A DNA stretch of 64,000 nt from Paraburkholderia antibiotica (GTDB taxonomy: Bacteria > Pseudomonadota > Gammaproteobacteria > Burkholderiales > Burkholderiaceae): assembly GCF_012927125.1 (NCBI RefSeq), contig NZ_JABBFZ010000003.1, positions 124,001-188,000 of the forward strand, written 5' to 3'. Of this stretch, positions 7,980-16,346 are shown piece after piece. The position numbers and the translations under genes were made by a program. The notes beneath the pieces are model-generated. The model ran no database searches and was not told the DNA's origin. It saw only the letters and a program-made list of their open reading frames with translations. Each line of letters starts with the position of its first letter. The first letter of the stretch is position 1.

Positions 7980-8821
7980 GGGCGGTCTCCGTCGATAAAC
8001 GCGTGGATTTTCGCGAGCACGTCGGCGGGGCGTTGCACCGCCATCAGATGACCGGCCGGCACCGTCGCGAATACGCTGTCCGGAATCCGCGCGGCTTGCG
8101 CGGCGACGCGCGCGGGCGGGCGCTGCAGATCGTGCTCGCCGGCGAGCAGCAGGCAAGGGCAGCGCAGCGCCGGCAATTGCGCGCTCAGATCGAGATCGGC
8201 GAGCGCGTCGTTGGCGAGCGCGTAACCGACCGGATCGTTGGCCAGCAGACGCGCGCGATAACGCTCGAAGGCTTGCGGGTCGTCGCGCAGCACGGGCGGC
8301 CACGACTGCGCGAGCGTACCGTCGACGATCGCGCGCATGCCGTCGCGGCGCGCGCGCTCCGCACGTTCGCGCAAATAGTCGCGACGCGACATATCGACGT
8401 CCAGCGCGGGCGCGCACATCACGATGCCGGCGACGCGCGCCGGGTACTTCGTCGCGTAGTCCACCGCGATCGCCGCGCCGGCCGCCGCCGCGACCAGCCA
8501 CCAGCGTCGAGCCGGTGCAACGGCATCGAGCAGCGTGCGCAGATCGTCGGTCTGATCGGCCAGCGAGAACCGCGCGCGCACTTTCTCCGATTCGCCCTGG
8601 CCACGCTGGTCGTAGCGCAGCACGCGGTGCGACGTTTGCAATGCCGGCGCGATCGCGTCCCAACTGACGACGCTGCCGCCGAGTTCATGAATCAGCACGA
8701 CCGGTTCCGCCGTGTCGCAACCGTCGAGAACGTAGCGCAGGCTGACGCCTGCCGCGTCGATCCATGCCTGATTGCTATCCGTGAGCGATAGCGCGGTAAA
8801 GGGCTCTGAAAGCGAGTTCAC
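7976..8821 (-). CDS. alpha/beta-hydrolase-fold protein with Ala at the nucleophile position
   Basis: 281 residues starting at a GTG with a GGAGA site 9-10 bp upstream; the reading frame stays open upstream but there it is antisense to the LysR gene. The body resembles 3-oxoadipate enol-lactonase and RutD-like enzymes: VVLIHELGGSVVSWD oxyanion loop, YDQRGQGESE, acid in AGEHDLQRPP and His in VPAGHLMAVQ. The elbow reads LVAAAAGAAIAVDYA, so the usual Ser is Ala. It is the first gene of the catabolic operon, directly behind the LysR-type control element. Confidence 0.87.
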   Translation of the reverse strand: MNSLSEPFTALSLTDSNQAWIDAAGVSLRYVLDGCDTAEPVVLIHELGGSVVSWDAIAPALQTSHRVLRYDQRGQGESEKVRARFSLADQTDDLRTLLDAVAPARRWWLVAAAAGAAIAVDYATKYPARVAGIVMCAPALDVDMSRRDYLRERAERARRDGMRAIVDGTLAQSWPPVLRDDPQAFERYRARLLANDPVGYALANDALADLDLSAQLPALRCPCLLLAGEHDLQRPPARVAAQAARIPDSVFATVPAGHLMAVQRPADVLAKIHAFIDGDRP

Positions 8822-8864
8822 GAAAGGATGTCTCCGTTTTTCGATACTGTGCCGCGCGCACGAG

Positions 8865-8919
8865 CTATTGACAAAAACCTTTTTCTGATGGAAATCTATG
8901 CTCCAAAAGCATAGCTCGC
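8865..8919 (-). promoter_or_regulatory. LysR-type operator/promoter of the catabolic operon (copy 1)
   Basis: A 19-bp palindrome CTATGCT-N5-AGCATAG (8896-8914) fits a LysR T-N11-A site and lies between the divergent LysR gene and hydrolase 1. Read on the minus strand it is followed by TTTCCATC, AAAAAGGT and TTTGTCAAT, a stretch repeated at 10064-10118 (42 of 55 positions equal, no gaps). A weak -35/-10 pair TTTCCA-N17-TCAATA may be the activated promoter. Confidence 0.7.
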
Positions 8920-8965
8920 GTGGGGACACGCGACGCACCGGGAGACGATCATCGAAATCAAGGAA

Positions 8966-9931
8966 TTGCGCTCGTTCGTGCATATCGCGCGAGTGGGCAG
9001 CTTCAGCCGCGCGGCCGCGGAACTGTACGTCGCGCAGCCGGCGTTGAGCCGGCAGATCGCCAAGCTCGAGGAAGAACTGGGCATCGCGCTGTTCGTGCGG
9101 CATGGACGCGGCGTGCGTCTGACGAGCGGCGGCGCGCAGTTGCTCGAACGCGCGGAAATGATCATCAACTTCGTCACGCAGACGGGCGAACACGTGCGGG
9201 CGTCGTCCGACCGGCTGAGCGGGCATATCGCACTCGGCTTGCCGCCGGCGGTGGGCGTGCGCGTGTCGGCGCCGATCGTCGAAGCGTTTCGTGAACGCTG
9301 GCCGGCGGTGGGGCTGCATATCCGCGAGGGACTCAGCAGTTCGCTGCAGGAATGGCTGCTCGATCGACGCGTCGATCTGGCGATCGTCTACAACCAGCCG
9401 GCGCTCGAAGCCTTCGACGTGCTGCCGCTGTGCAGCGAAGCGATGGTGATCGTCGGTCCGCCGGACGATACCGTGATCGAGCGACGCGGCGGCGAGCCGC
9501 TGCGCATTCGCGATCTCGCCGAGTTGCCGCTGATCGTGCCAGGCTTTCCGCATGCGAACCGTCGCGTGCTCGAACAGGCGGCGGTGCAGCATGGTGTGCA
9601 TCTGCGCATCGTTCTCGAAGTCGACAGCGTGACGTTGACCAAGGCGCTGGTGAAGCGCGGGCTCGGCTATTCGCTGCTGACCTACACGGCGATCCAGGAG
9701 GAAGTCGAGCGCGGCGATCTGTGCGCGCTGCCGATCGAGCGTCCGGCGATCCGCTCGATCGTGTCGCTCGCGACGTTGCGTGAACAGCGCGCGTCGCGGC
9801 TCGTGCGCACGATGGCCGAAGTGGTGCGCGACAACGTGCGCGATCTCGTGGTCGACGGCGCGTGGAAGGACTACGCGACGTGGCTCGGCGACAGCGAGCA
9901 CGGCGCGGGGCTTTCGGTGGCGGACGAATAG
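8966..9931 (+). CDS. LysR-family transcriptional regulator of the catabolic cluster
   Basis: About 321 residues: an N-terminal winged helix (SFVHIARVGSFSRAAAELYV, then AQPALSRQIAKLEEELG) and a periplasmic-binding-like effector domain. The only standard start is a TTG at 8966, which cuts off part of helix 1 and lacks a usable ribosome site. The frame is open upstream to EIKEL preceded by ATC at 8951, 6 bp behind GGGAG, so translation may begin at an unusual ATC. It is divergent from the hydrolase operon, with a palindromic site between, and most likely regulates that operon and the MFS gene at 10388. Confidence 0.88.
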   Translation: MRSFVHIARVGSFSRAAAELYVAQPALSRQIAKLEEELGIALFVRHGRGVRLTSGGAQLLERAEMIINFVTQTGEHVRASSDRLSGHIALGLPPAVGVRVSAPIVEAFRERWPAVGLHIREGLSSSLQEWLLDRRVDLAIVYNQPALEAFDVLPLCSEAMVIVGPPDDTVIERRGGEPLRIRDLAELPLIVPGFPHANRRVLEQAAVQHGVHLRIVLEVDSVTLTKALVKRGLGYSLLTYTAIQEEVERGDLCALPIERPAIRSIVSLATLREQRASRLVRTMAEVVRDNVRDLVVDGAWKDYATWLGDSEHGAGLSVADE

Positions 9932-10387
9932 GAGCGGGTTGCGTTGCTTTACGTCGCGCCGTATCGCGTTGCGTTGCGGCGCGTTGCGTGAGTGGAGAGC
10001 GTGCGTTGTCGAGGTGAGGCGCAGGTCGCGAGCCCAGCCCAACCACGCACGGCATGCCTGTGCCCGAGCTATCCCCTCAAAGCATGGCTTTCCATCGCAA
10101 AAAGGTCTTTGTCAATCGCCGGCGATGCCTTCAAAGTGCGCTTCACGGCAAGCGCGCGCCTGCCGTGATTTCCCCCCGCCACACGTAGCCCTTTCTCTCG
10201 CCTGTGAAGGGACGCGTGGCCGCCACGCGGGGGACGCGGCACGACCAGTCCGGCTCGTGCCCGAGCGGTTCCTGCCTGAGCGTTTCTCGCCGGAGGCCGG
10301 CCCGGCTTCATCGGCCGCGCATCGTCGCGGGCTACGCGCCCGACGGCTCTACAACAACATGATTCGAATATCGCTGGAGACATATCG
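9932..10387. other. 456-bp intergenic region with the second LysR-type element
   Basis: No convincing gene is present; the only long frame (10069-10443 minus) is antisense to the MFS start and has no homology I recognise. It holds GCGTTGCG-rich simple sequence just after the LysR stop, the control element at 10064-10118, and a GC-rich stretch of about 265 bp with small hairpins that would form the 5' leader of the MFS mRNA. Confidence 0.6.
10064..10118 (+). promoter_or_regulatory. LysR-type operator/promoter of the second MFS gene (copy 2)
   Basis: Ungapped match to the control element of the divergent operon at 8865-8919, here on the plus strand and pointing at the MFS gene. CGAGCTAT, AGCAT, TTTCCATC, AAAAAGGT and TTTGTCAAT are shared. 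The palindrome is less perfect than in copy 1. Confidence 0.65.
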
Positions 10388-11764
10388 ATGAGTACCCCTG
10401 TGACCGCATCGGCGGATGCCCTGCATCGCGCGGCGACGCGCAAAGCGATGCTGCGTCTGATTCCGTTGATGTGCCTGATTTATCTGCTGTCGTATCTGGA
10501 CCGCACCAACGTGTCGATCGCCAAAAGCCAGCTGGCGATCGATCTCGGTCTGTCGGCCGCCGCCTATGGTTTCGGCGCGGGCATTTTCTTTCTCAGCTAT
10601 GCGCTGCTCGAAGTGCCGAGCAACCTGGCCGCGCACCGCTTCGGTCCGCGCCGCTGGATCGTGCGGATCGCGATCACGTGGGGCGCGTTGTCGGCCGCGA
10701 TGATGTTCGTGCGCGGCGAGACCTCGTTCTACGTGATGCGGATGCTGCTCGGCGCGGCCGAAGCCGGGCTGTTTCCGGCGCTGATGTACATGATCACGTT
10801 GTGGTTCGCGCAGGAAGACCGCTCGATCGCGGTCGGCTGGGTCTATACCGCGCCGGCGCTCGCGTTGCTGATCGGTAATCCGGTCGGCGGCGCGCTGATG
10901 CAGCTCGACGGCAGCTTCGGTCTGCACGGCTGGCAATGGATGTTTCTCGCCGAAGGCGTGCCGTCGATCCTCGTCGGCGTGCTGTTGTGGTTCAAGCTGC
11001 CGGAGCGTCCGCACGACGCGCGCTGGCTCTCGAAACAGGAAGCCGACCTGCTGACCGCGCGCGCGGTGAGCTCCGGAACCGGCGGCGGCCACGACGCGAG
11101 CCGGATCACGCTCGCGATGCTGAAGCAGGCGTTGCTGAAGCCGTTCGTCACGCTGATCGGCGCGATCTATTTCTTCAACCAGATCGCGTTCATCGGTCTG
11201 ATCTTCTTCACGCCGGCGATCGTGCAGCAGATGCATGTGAAGACGCCGTTGCTGGTCGGCGCGCTGTCGAGCGCGATCGGCGTCGGCTCGGTGATCGGCG
11301 TGCTGGGCGTGCCGCGCATTCAGCGCTGGCTGCAACGCGATTGTCTGTTGCTGGGGCTGCTGACTTTCGGTTTGATCGCCGGTTCGGTGTTGTTCCTGCT
11401 GGTACCGACGCTGGTGGTGCGGATCGCGTTGCTGGCGATTCTCGCGTTCTTCGGCAAGGGCGTGCTGACGCTGTACTGGACCATCGCGATGGGACGCATG
11501 CAGGGCTTCGGCGCGGCGGCGGGGCTCGCGTTCATCAACATGCTGGGGCTGATCGGCGCGTTCGTCGGCCCGTATGCGTACGGGCTTGCCGAGTCCGCGA
11601 CGGGCAAGGCGTCGTCGGGGTTCTTCGTCGCGATTCTGGCGTCGGTGCTCGGGCTCGTGCTGGTGCCGCTGTTGCCGGCCGCGCTGCGTCGCGCGGATGC
11701 CGAGGCGTCGCAGTCGCAACGCACGTCCGCACGGGTGATGACGGCGGATTCGCCGGTGGTCTGA
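10388..11764 (+). CDS. MFS transporter, anion:cation symporter (ACS) type
   Basis: 458 residues and 12 predicted helices, with the ACS signature YLDRTNVSIAKSQLAIDLGL and LLEVPSNLAAHRFGPRRW. The ATG has a GGAGA site. It is a paralogue of the MFS gene at 1302-2606 and carries the same upstream control element as the catabolic operon, so it probably imports the substrate of the same pathway under the same LysR regulator. The C-terminal tail after residue 435 is polar and probably cytoplasmic. Confidence 0.9.
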   Translation: MSTPVTASADALHRAATRKAMLRLIPLMCLIYLLSYLDRTNVSIAKSQLAIDLGLSAAAYGFGAGIFFLSYALLEVPSNLAAHRFGPRRWIVRIAITWGALSAAMMFVRGETSFYVMRMLLGAAEAGLFPALMYMITLWFAQEDRSIAVGWVYTAPALALLIGNPVGGALMQLDGSFGLHGWQWMFLAEGVPSILVGVLLWFKLPERPHDARWLSKQEADLLTARAVSSGTGGGHDASRITLAMLKQALLKPFVTLIGAIYFFNQIAFIGLIFFTPAIVQQMHVKTPLLVGALSSAIGVGSVIGVLGVPRIQRWLQRDCLLLGLLTFGLIAGSVLFLLVPTLVVRIALLAILAFFGKGVLTLYWTIAMGRMQGFGAAAGLAFINMLGLIGAFVGPYAYGLAESATGKASSGFFVAILASVLGLVLVPLLPAALRRADAEASQSQRTSARVMTADSPVV

Positions 11765-11840
11765 CGGAAGGAGTCGGAGAGCGTGCGTGGTTGTCGCGAT
11801 CTATCGACAACCACGCCGCATGAGGCGAAAGCGTGCCGGC

Positions 11841-13133
11841 TCAGGCTGCCGGTGTATCGCTTTGCGGCCGTTGCCGCACGCTGCCCGCGATCAGATCGAA
11901 GCGGAACAGCCGGCATTCGAGCGCGCCGTTAAAGAGCGGCGTCTTCGTCGATTCGCGCAACCGCAATTGACCCGGCAGCTTGCGATCCGAGGTCAGAACG
12001 AACGCGTGCCAGCCCGTGAAACGCTGCTTCAGCGCGTTGCCGAACAGCTGGAAAAACTCGCTGTCCGGCGCTTCTTCCTGAATGCGGCGGAAGCTGTCGT
12101 CGTCGCGTTGCTCGCGCTGGCCGCGGCCTTCGCGCAACTCGCCGCGCGCATTGCGGCCGCGCACTTCGATCCGTTCGCCATATGGCGGATTCGCGACGAG
12201 GATGCCCGGCGCCGACGACGGCGGCGTCATGTCGCGCGCGTCTAGCTGCTTCAACTGGATGGACGGCAGACCGGCGCGCTCGAAGTTCGCGCGTGCCTTA
12301 TCGAGCATGTTGCTCGAAATGTCGCTGCCGAAAATCTGCAGATCGGCGCGTGAGCCGCGCGCGGCGTTCTTCGCGTCGAGCGCGGCGTTTTTCAGCTCGC
12401 GCCATGCCTTGGAGTCGAATTGCTTGAGCTTCTCGAAGCCGAAGCGGCGCTCGGCGCCCGGCGCGATATTCAGCGCGACCTGCGCGGCTTCCGCGAGGAA
12501 CGTGCCGCTGCCGCACATCGGGTCATACAGCGGCGTGCCGGCCTGCCAGCCGGTCAGGCGCAGGATGCCCGCCGCGAGGTTTTCGCGCAGCGGCGCCGCG
12601 CCCTTGTCGAGACGCCAGCCGCGCTTGAAGAGCGGATCGCCCGAGGTGTCGAGATAGAGCGTGCAGTCGGTCGCGGTCAGAAACGCGAACACGCGCACGT
12701 CGGGCATCGCGGTATCGATGCTCGGGCGCGCGCCGCTCTTTTCGCGCAGACGGTCGCAGATCGCATCCTTCACGCGCAGCGTCGTGAATTCGAGGCTGCG
12801 CAGCGGCGACTTGATCGCGGTGACGTCGACACGCAGCGTTTCGTGCGCGGAGAACCATTGCTCCCAGCGCTGCTCGACGGCGAGTGCGTAGATGTCCTGC
12901 TCGCTGCGATACGGCCGATGCGCGATCTTCAGCAGCACGCGGCTCGCGAGGCGCGAATACAGGTTGGCGGCCATGCCGGCGGCCCAGCCGCCGCGAAAAT
13001 GTACGCCGCCCGGCACCTGGGCGCCGGCCGTGAAGGCGGCGCCGTTCAGATGGTTGGCGGCAATTTCGGCGAGTTCGGCCGCGAGCGAGGCTTCAAGCCC
13101 GCGCGGGCACGGAAGGAAAAAATCGAAGGACAT
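11841..13133 (-). CDS. THUMP-domain class I SAM-dependent RNA methyltransferase (RlmL-like)
   Basis: 430 residues. An N-terminal THUMP/ferredoxin-like region (residues about 1-165) is followed by a Rossmann methyltransferase with YDPMCGSGTFLAEAA (SAM loop), FGSDIS and the base-flipping motif NPPYGER. This is the N2-guanine methyltransferase type acting on 23S rRNA, equivalent to the first half of E. coli RlmL; the RlmK half is absent. Right after NPPYGER there is a roughly 30-residue Arg/Glu-rich insertion (GRNARGELREGRGQREQRD). No strong ribosome site is seen. Confidence 0.88.
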   Translation of the reverse strand: MSFDFFLPCPRGLEASLAAELAEIAANHLNGAAFTAGAQVPGGVHFRGGWAAGMAANLYSRLASRVLLKIAHRPYRSEQDIYALAVEQRWEQWFSAHETLRVDVTAIKSPLRSLEFTTLRVKDAICDRLREKSGARPSIDTAMPDVRVFAFLTATDCTLYLDTSGDPLFKRGWRLDKGAAPLRENLAAGILRLTGWQAGTPLYDPMCGSGTFLAEAAQVALNIAPGAERRFGFEKLKQFDSKAWRELKNAALDAKNAARGSRADLQIFGSDISSNMLDKARANFERAGLPSIQLKQLDARDMTPPSSAPGILVANPPYGERIEVRGRNARGELREGRGQREQRDDDSFRRIQEEAPDSEFFQLFGNALKQRFTGWHAFVLTSDRKLPGQLRLRESTKTPLFNGALECRLFRFDLIAGSVRQRPQSDTPAA

Positions 13134-13163
13134 TGAGGTTGCCGCAAGGCGTTGGATAAGGCG

Positions 13164-15308
13164 CTATTGTACGCGGTCGGGGTGCGGCGCCCCGTTCACC
13201 GGCCAGACCAGTTCCAACGGACGCCGCCGGACCCGCTGCCAGATCGCGCCGCGCAGCGAACGCACCGCATTGCGGCGCAAATCGCGCGATTTCACCGCCA
13301 TATAGAACGCCAGCGCAAAACTCACCGCGACGTTGAGAATCGCCATGCTGCCGACGCCCGCCACCGCCCACCATAATTCCGGCAGTTTCAGCGCGCTTTC
13401 GCCGAGCACGCCGAGCGCCACGCCGATCGATCCGGCGCTGAGTGTCACGTGACGTACCTCGAAGCTGAACGCGAACGCGGTGAGGATCGCTGGCACGAGA
13501 CCGAGCATCAGGCCGAGCGTGATGTTGCCGACTACGCCCGCGACATTGGTGCGGCAAAAGCGTGCGAGACGCTCGGCGCCGGCCACGCCGAGCGTCATGC
13601 GCAGGCGCCGGTTGTAGGCGAGCGCATCGGCGACGCGGTGCAGGATGAACCAGTTGTCCGCCCAGCCCGCGAGCAGGCTCGACGACCACAGCAGCACGCC
13701 GGTCAGCGCCGCGTAGAACGGCGTGGGCCCGATCAGCGAAAACGAACGCAGGGTGGCGAGCGCCTTCTCCGACGAGATCAGGTCCGTGCCGAACAGCGCG
13801 TGCCACGCCAGATCCACGCCGAGGCACACCGGAAACACCAGCAGCACGTTGCCGAGCACCGCCGCGGCCTGGGTGCGCATCAGCGCGGTCACCGAACTGA
13901 CGAAACTGTCGACACCCGCCTGCGTGTCGACGTCGTCGAGTTCGCGCGCGAGCGTCGGCGCGGTCATCGCGGGCTGCTTGGTGGCGAGCGAGAAGTGCAG
14001 GAAGTGCATCAGCAGGAAGCTCGCCGCGTAGTTGATGCCGGCGAGCAGGCCCTCGATCATCGACTGCAGATGCGCGCCGGTGATCGCGAACTTCACGCAC
14101 ACGGTGACCACCGTGACGAGTCCGCCGCCCGCGGCCATGCGCATCATCTTCAGATACTCGGCGCGATCGCGCGCGATGTAGTGCTCGCCGGTGTCGGCGC
14201 TGTACTCGACGACCTTGCGCGCGAGCAGCGAGAAATTGCTGCGCGCGAGGTGCGCGACGCTCTGGCTCGCGTGATTCGCGCGCACCAGCTCGGCGGTCAG
14301 GCGCGCGGCCGCGTGCGGATCGTGCTGCGCCATCCACGCATCGAGCAGATGCTCGGCGCGTTCGATGCGCATGCGCATCCGCTCGACCTGAAACACGATG
14401 TCGACGCTCACGCCGTTGCGATACAGATGCGCGAACACGTTGTTGGTCGCGCCGCGGCATTCGTCGAGCAGCAGACGCAGAAAGTTGACCTCGCGCAGCA
14501 GCGGTTCCTGCGGGCCGCCCGCCGCGTACTCCTGATGCGCGGCTTCGACCGCGAGCATCGCGCGGGTGAGGCGGTAGAACGGCTGGCTTTCCATCGCGAC
14601 GCGTACGTCGCTGGTGTCGGCGGTGCGCGTGTCGTTATCGCCGCCGAGACGGCTGCGCACGGTTTGCGACAGGCCCGTCGAGCTGATCTGGCAGGTGAGG
14701 TTGTGCAGCGCGGCCAGCAGGTCGAGCGAGAACGGCGTGCTGTCGTGGGCGTCGTCCGCGTCGGGCGCGTAGTCGAACAGCGCGTGAATGCGCACGAGCA
14801 GATCGGTGGGCAGCGTGTCGATCCACGCGGCGTCGAGCTCGGAGCCGAACATCAGCGTGACGATCGATTGCAGGTCGCGGCGGTTCGGCGCGGGAGGAAT
14901 CATCGCTGCTTCGACGCGCTCGAACACCGCGCCGACGAGGCCCGAGTGCACCGGCATGCCGGCGTCGCATAGCAGCGACAGGCCGTCGCTTTCGCGCAGC
15001 AGCGCGCGCAGGATGCCGGCGACGTTCGCCTTCCATGCGGGATTGCGGTCGAGCACGTGCAGCAGATAACGGATGCGCGTGTGCGCCGGATTCGACTGCG
15101 CGACCGGCGCTTCGTCGGGCTCGGCCTCGGCCGCGCCGGGGCGCACCGCGTGACCGCGGCGGATCCAGTGCGCGAGTTCGATCAGCCACTCGCTGCGCTC
15201 CGCGTAGGGTGCGGTTTTATCCGCGATCGCGAGCAGCGCGTCGAGCTGATGGCCGCCGTCGCGCGACGCCCGCCATTTTTTGATGAGTCGTTTGATTGAG
15301 TCGAACAT
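13164..15308 (-). CDS. Gcr-type 'site-specific recombinase' family membrane protein
   Basis: 714 residues; start chosen at 15308 with an AGGAAA site. The first 370 residues are helical and soluble-looking. The C-terminal half carries about six hydrophobic segments (GGGLVTVVTVCVKFAI, AAVLGNVLLVFPVCLG, FYAALTGVLLWSSSLL, and others). The family is named from the gonococcal gcr gene, yet there is no serine- or tyrosine-recombinase active site here, so it is more likely an inner-membrane protein of unknown role than a recombinase. Confidence 0.82.
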   Translation of the reverse strand: MFDSIKRLIKKWRASRDGGHQLDALLAIADKTAPYAERSEWLIELAHWIRRGHAVRPGAAEAEPDEAPVAQSNPAHTRIRYLLHVLDRNPAWKANVAGILRALLRESDGLSLLCDAGMPVHSGLVGAVFERVEAAMIPPAPNRRDLQSIVTLMFGSELDAAWIDTLPTDLLVRIHALFDYAPDADDAHDSTPFSLDLLAALHNLTCQISSTGLSQTVRSRLGGDNDTRTADTSDVRVAMESQPFYRLTRAMLAVEAAHQEYAAGGPQEPLLREVNFLRLLLDECRGATNNVFAHLYRNGVSVDIVFQVERMRMRIERAEHLLDAWMAQHDPHAAARLTAELVRANHASQSVAHLARSNFSLLARKVVEYSADTGEHYIARDRAEYLKMMRMAAGGGLVTVVTVCVKFAITGAHLQSMIEGLLAGINYAASFLLMHFLHFSLATKQPAMTAPTLARELDDVDTQAGVDSFVSSVTALMRTQAAAVLGNVLLVFPVCLGVDLAWHALFGTDLISSEKALATLRSFSLIGPTPFYAALTGVLLWSSSLLAGWADNWFILHRVADALAYNRRLRMTLGVAGAERLARFCRTNVAGVVGNITLGLMLGLVPAILTAFAFSFEVRHVTLSAGSIGVALGVLGESALKLPELWWAVAGVGSMAILNVAVSFALAFYMAVKSRDLRRNAVRSLRGAIWQRVRRRPLELVWPVNGAPHPDRVQ

Positions 15309-15596
15309 GGGTTTTTCCTGCCGAGGCGTGCGGGACGAAATGTCGTGCCGACGCCGCGCAAATCCGCTCGCGGGCCGCACGCCTGCGAGCTTGGTCGGTG
15401 GGGTGATGAAGGGACGCGGCTTGCGTGGTCCGGCGGTTCAGCCGGGCCACGCCGGTTGCTGCATGTTTTGCATCGCTTGGACGACCAGCGTCACACAACG
15501 GTTGCACAACGATGCAATATAAATTGATGTGGATCAGAGAAGCACGCTCGGGCACACCCTCGCGTACAGACTCGTCCGATCCACCCGCCGACGCTG
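15309..15596. other. intergenic region upstream of the Gcr-type gene
   Basis: 288 bp without a gene. An AT-rich patch at 15516-15527 and an inverted repeat TTGCA-N6-TGCAA (15502-15517) stand out in otherwise GC-rich sequence and may hold the promoter of the minus-strand gene at 13164-15308. No clear -35/-10 pair was found. Confidence 0.35.
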
Positions 15597-16346
15597 TCAG
15601 GCGCCGGCTGCCGCGCCATTGGTCGCGGACGGGCATGGCGGCACCGCGACCGCAGCGGCGGGCTTCGCCGCCGACGCCGCCCGGCCAGTGGTAGCGCCGC
15701 TATTCGCCGCGGCCATCGCATGCACGCCGGCCGCGATCTGCGTCGACACTTCCGCGAGCGCGCGCCGATGTCCATCGACGAGCGCATCGTAGCCGCCGCC
15801 GACCGTTTCGCTGACCACGCTGCGGCAGGTCATCACCGCATTGCTGCGCACGGCCCGCACGCTCCACACCGCGTCGATCAACGCATGCGAGCCGGGCCAC
15901 GACTCGAAGCGCTGCACGTTCATCGCGATCCGGTACACGGCGACATCGTCGGGATGCGCGGTGCCGAACGCGTCGAGGGTGCCGAGCTGCTGCGTCAGAT
16001 CGGTCGACAACGCACGGCGGATTTCGTCGCCGGGCAGCGAGGCCCAGCGTTCCTGTTCGAGCAGTTGCACCTGGGTGGGGCCGGTCTGCACGACCAGCTG
16101 GTTTCTCGACACCTGCGGCGGCACGTTGACCGGTGCGACTTCGATCAGCCACGCGGGCGCGGCGGCGGTGCGCGCCACCGCCGGCGTGGCGCCGTTCGCG
16201 GCGGCCGGATCGGCGCCGCCCAGCGTATAGAAACGGCTCGACGGCGACGAGCACGCCGCCAGCAGCATCGCCGCGCCCAGCGCGCCGGCAAGGGCCGCAC
16301 GACGCACAGTGCCGCGCGGCAGACGGGGGAGCCGGGCAAACATCAT
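15597..16346 (-). CDS. pqiC: PqiC-type ABC-transport auxiliary outer-membrane lipoprotein
   Basis: 249 residues. A signal peptide ends in a lipobox (AMLLAACSS), followed by SSRFYTLGG, the usual opening of the DUF330/PqiC family. In E. coli PqiC is an outer-membrane lipoprotein that forms a ring docking the PqiB needle, which carries lipids across the periplasm. Two adjacent ATG codons are possible; the first (16346) is 7 bp from AGGAG and overlaps the pqiB stop. It is the last gene of the pqiA-pqiA-pqiB-pqiC operon. The C-terminus is Ala-rich. Confidence 0.88.
   Translation of the reverse strand: MMFARLPRLPRGTVRRAALAGALGAAMLLAACSSPSSRFYTLGGADPAAANGATPAVARTAAAPAWLIEVAPVNVPPQVSRNQLVVQTGPTQVQLLEQERWASLPGDEIRRALSTDLTQQLGTLDAFGTAHPDDVAVYRIAMNVQRFESWPGSHALIDAVWSVRAVRSNAVMTCRSVVSETVGGGYDALVDGHRRALAEVSTQIAAGVHAMAAANSGATTGRAASAAKPAAAVAVPPCPSATNGAAAGA

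Noticed and set aside
8822..10042. N-terminal extension of alpha/beta-hydrolase 1
   Set aside because: The extension is antisense to the LysR gene and crosses its operator; the GTG at 8821 gives the normal family length.
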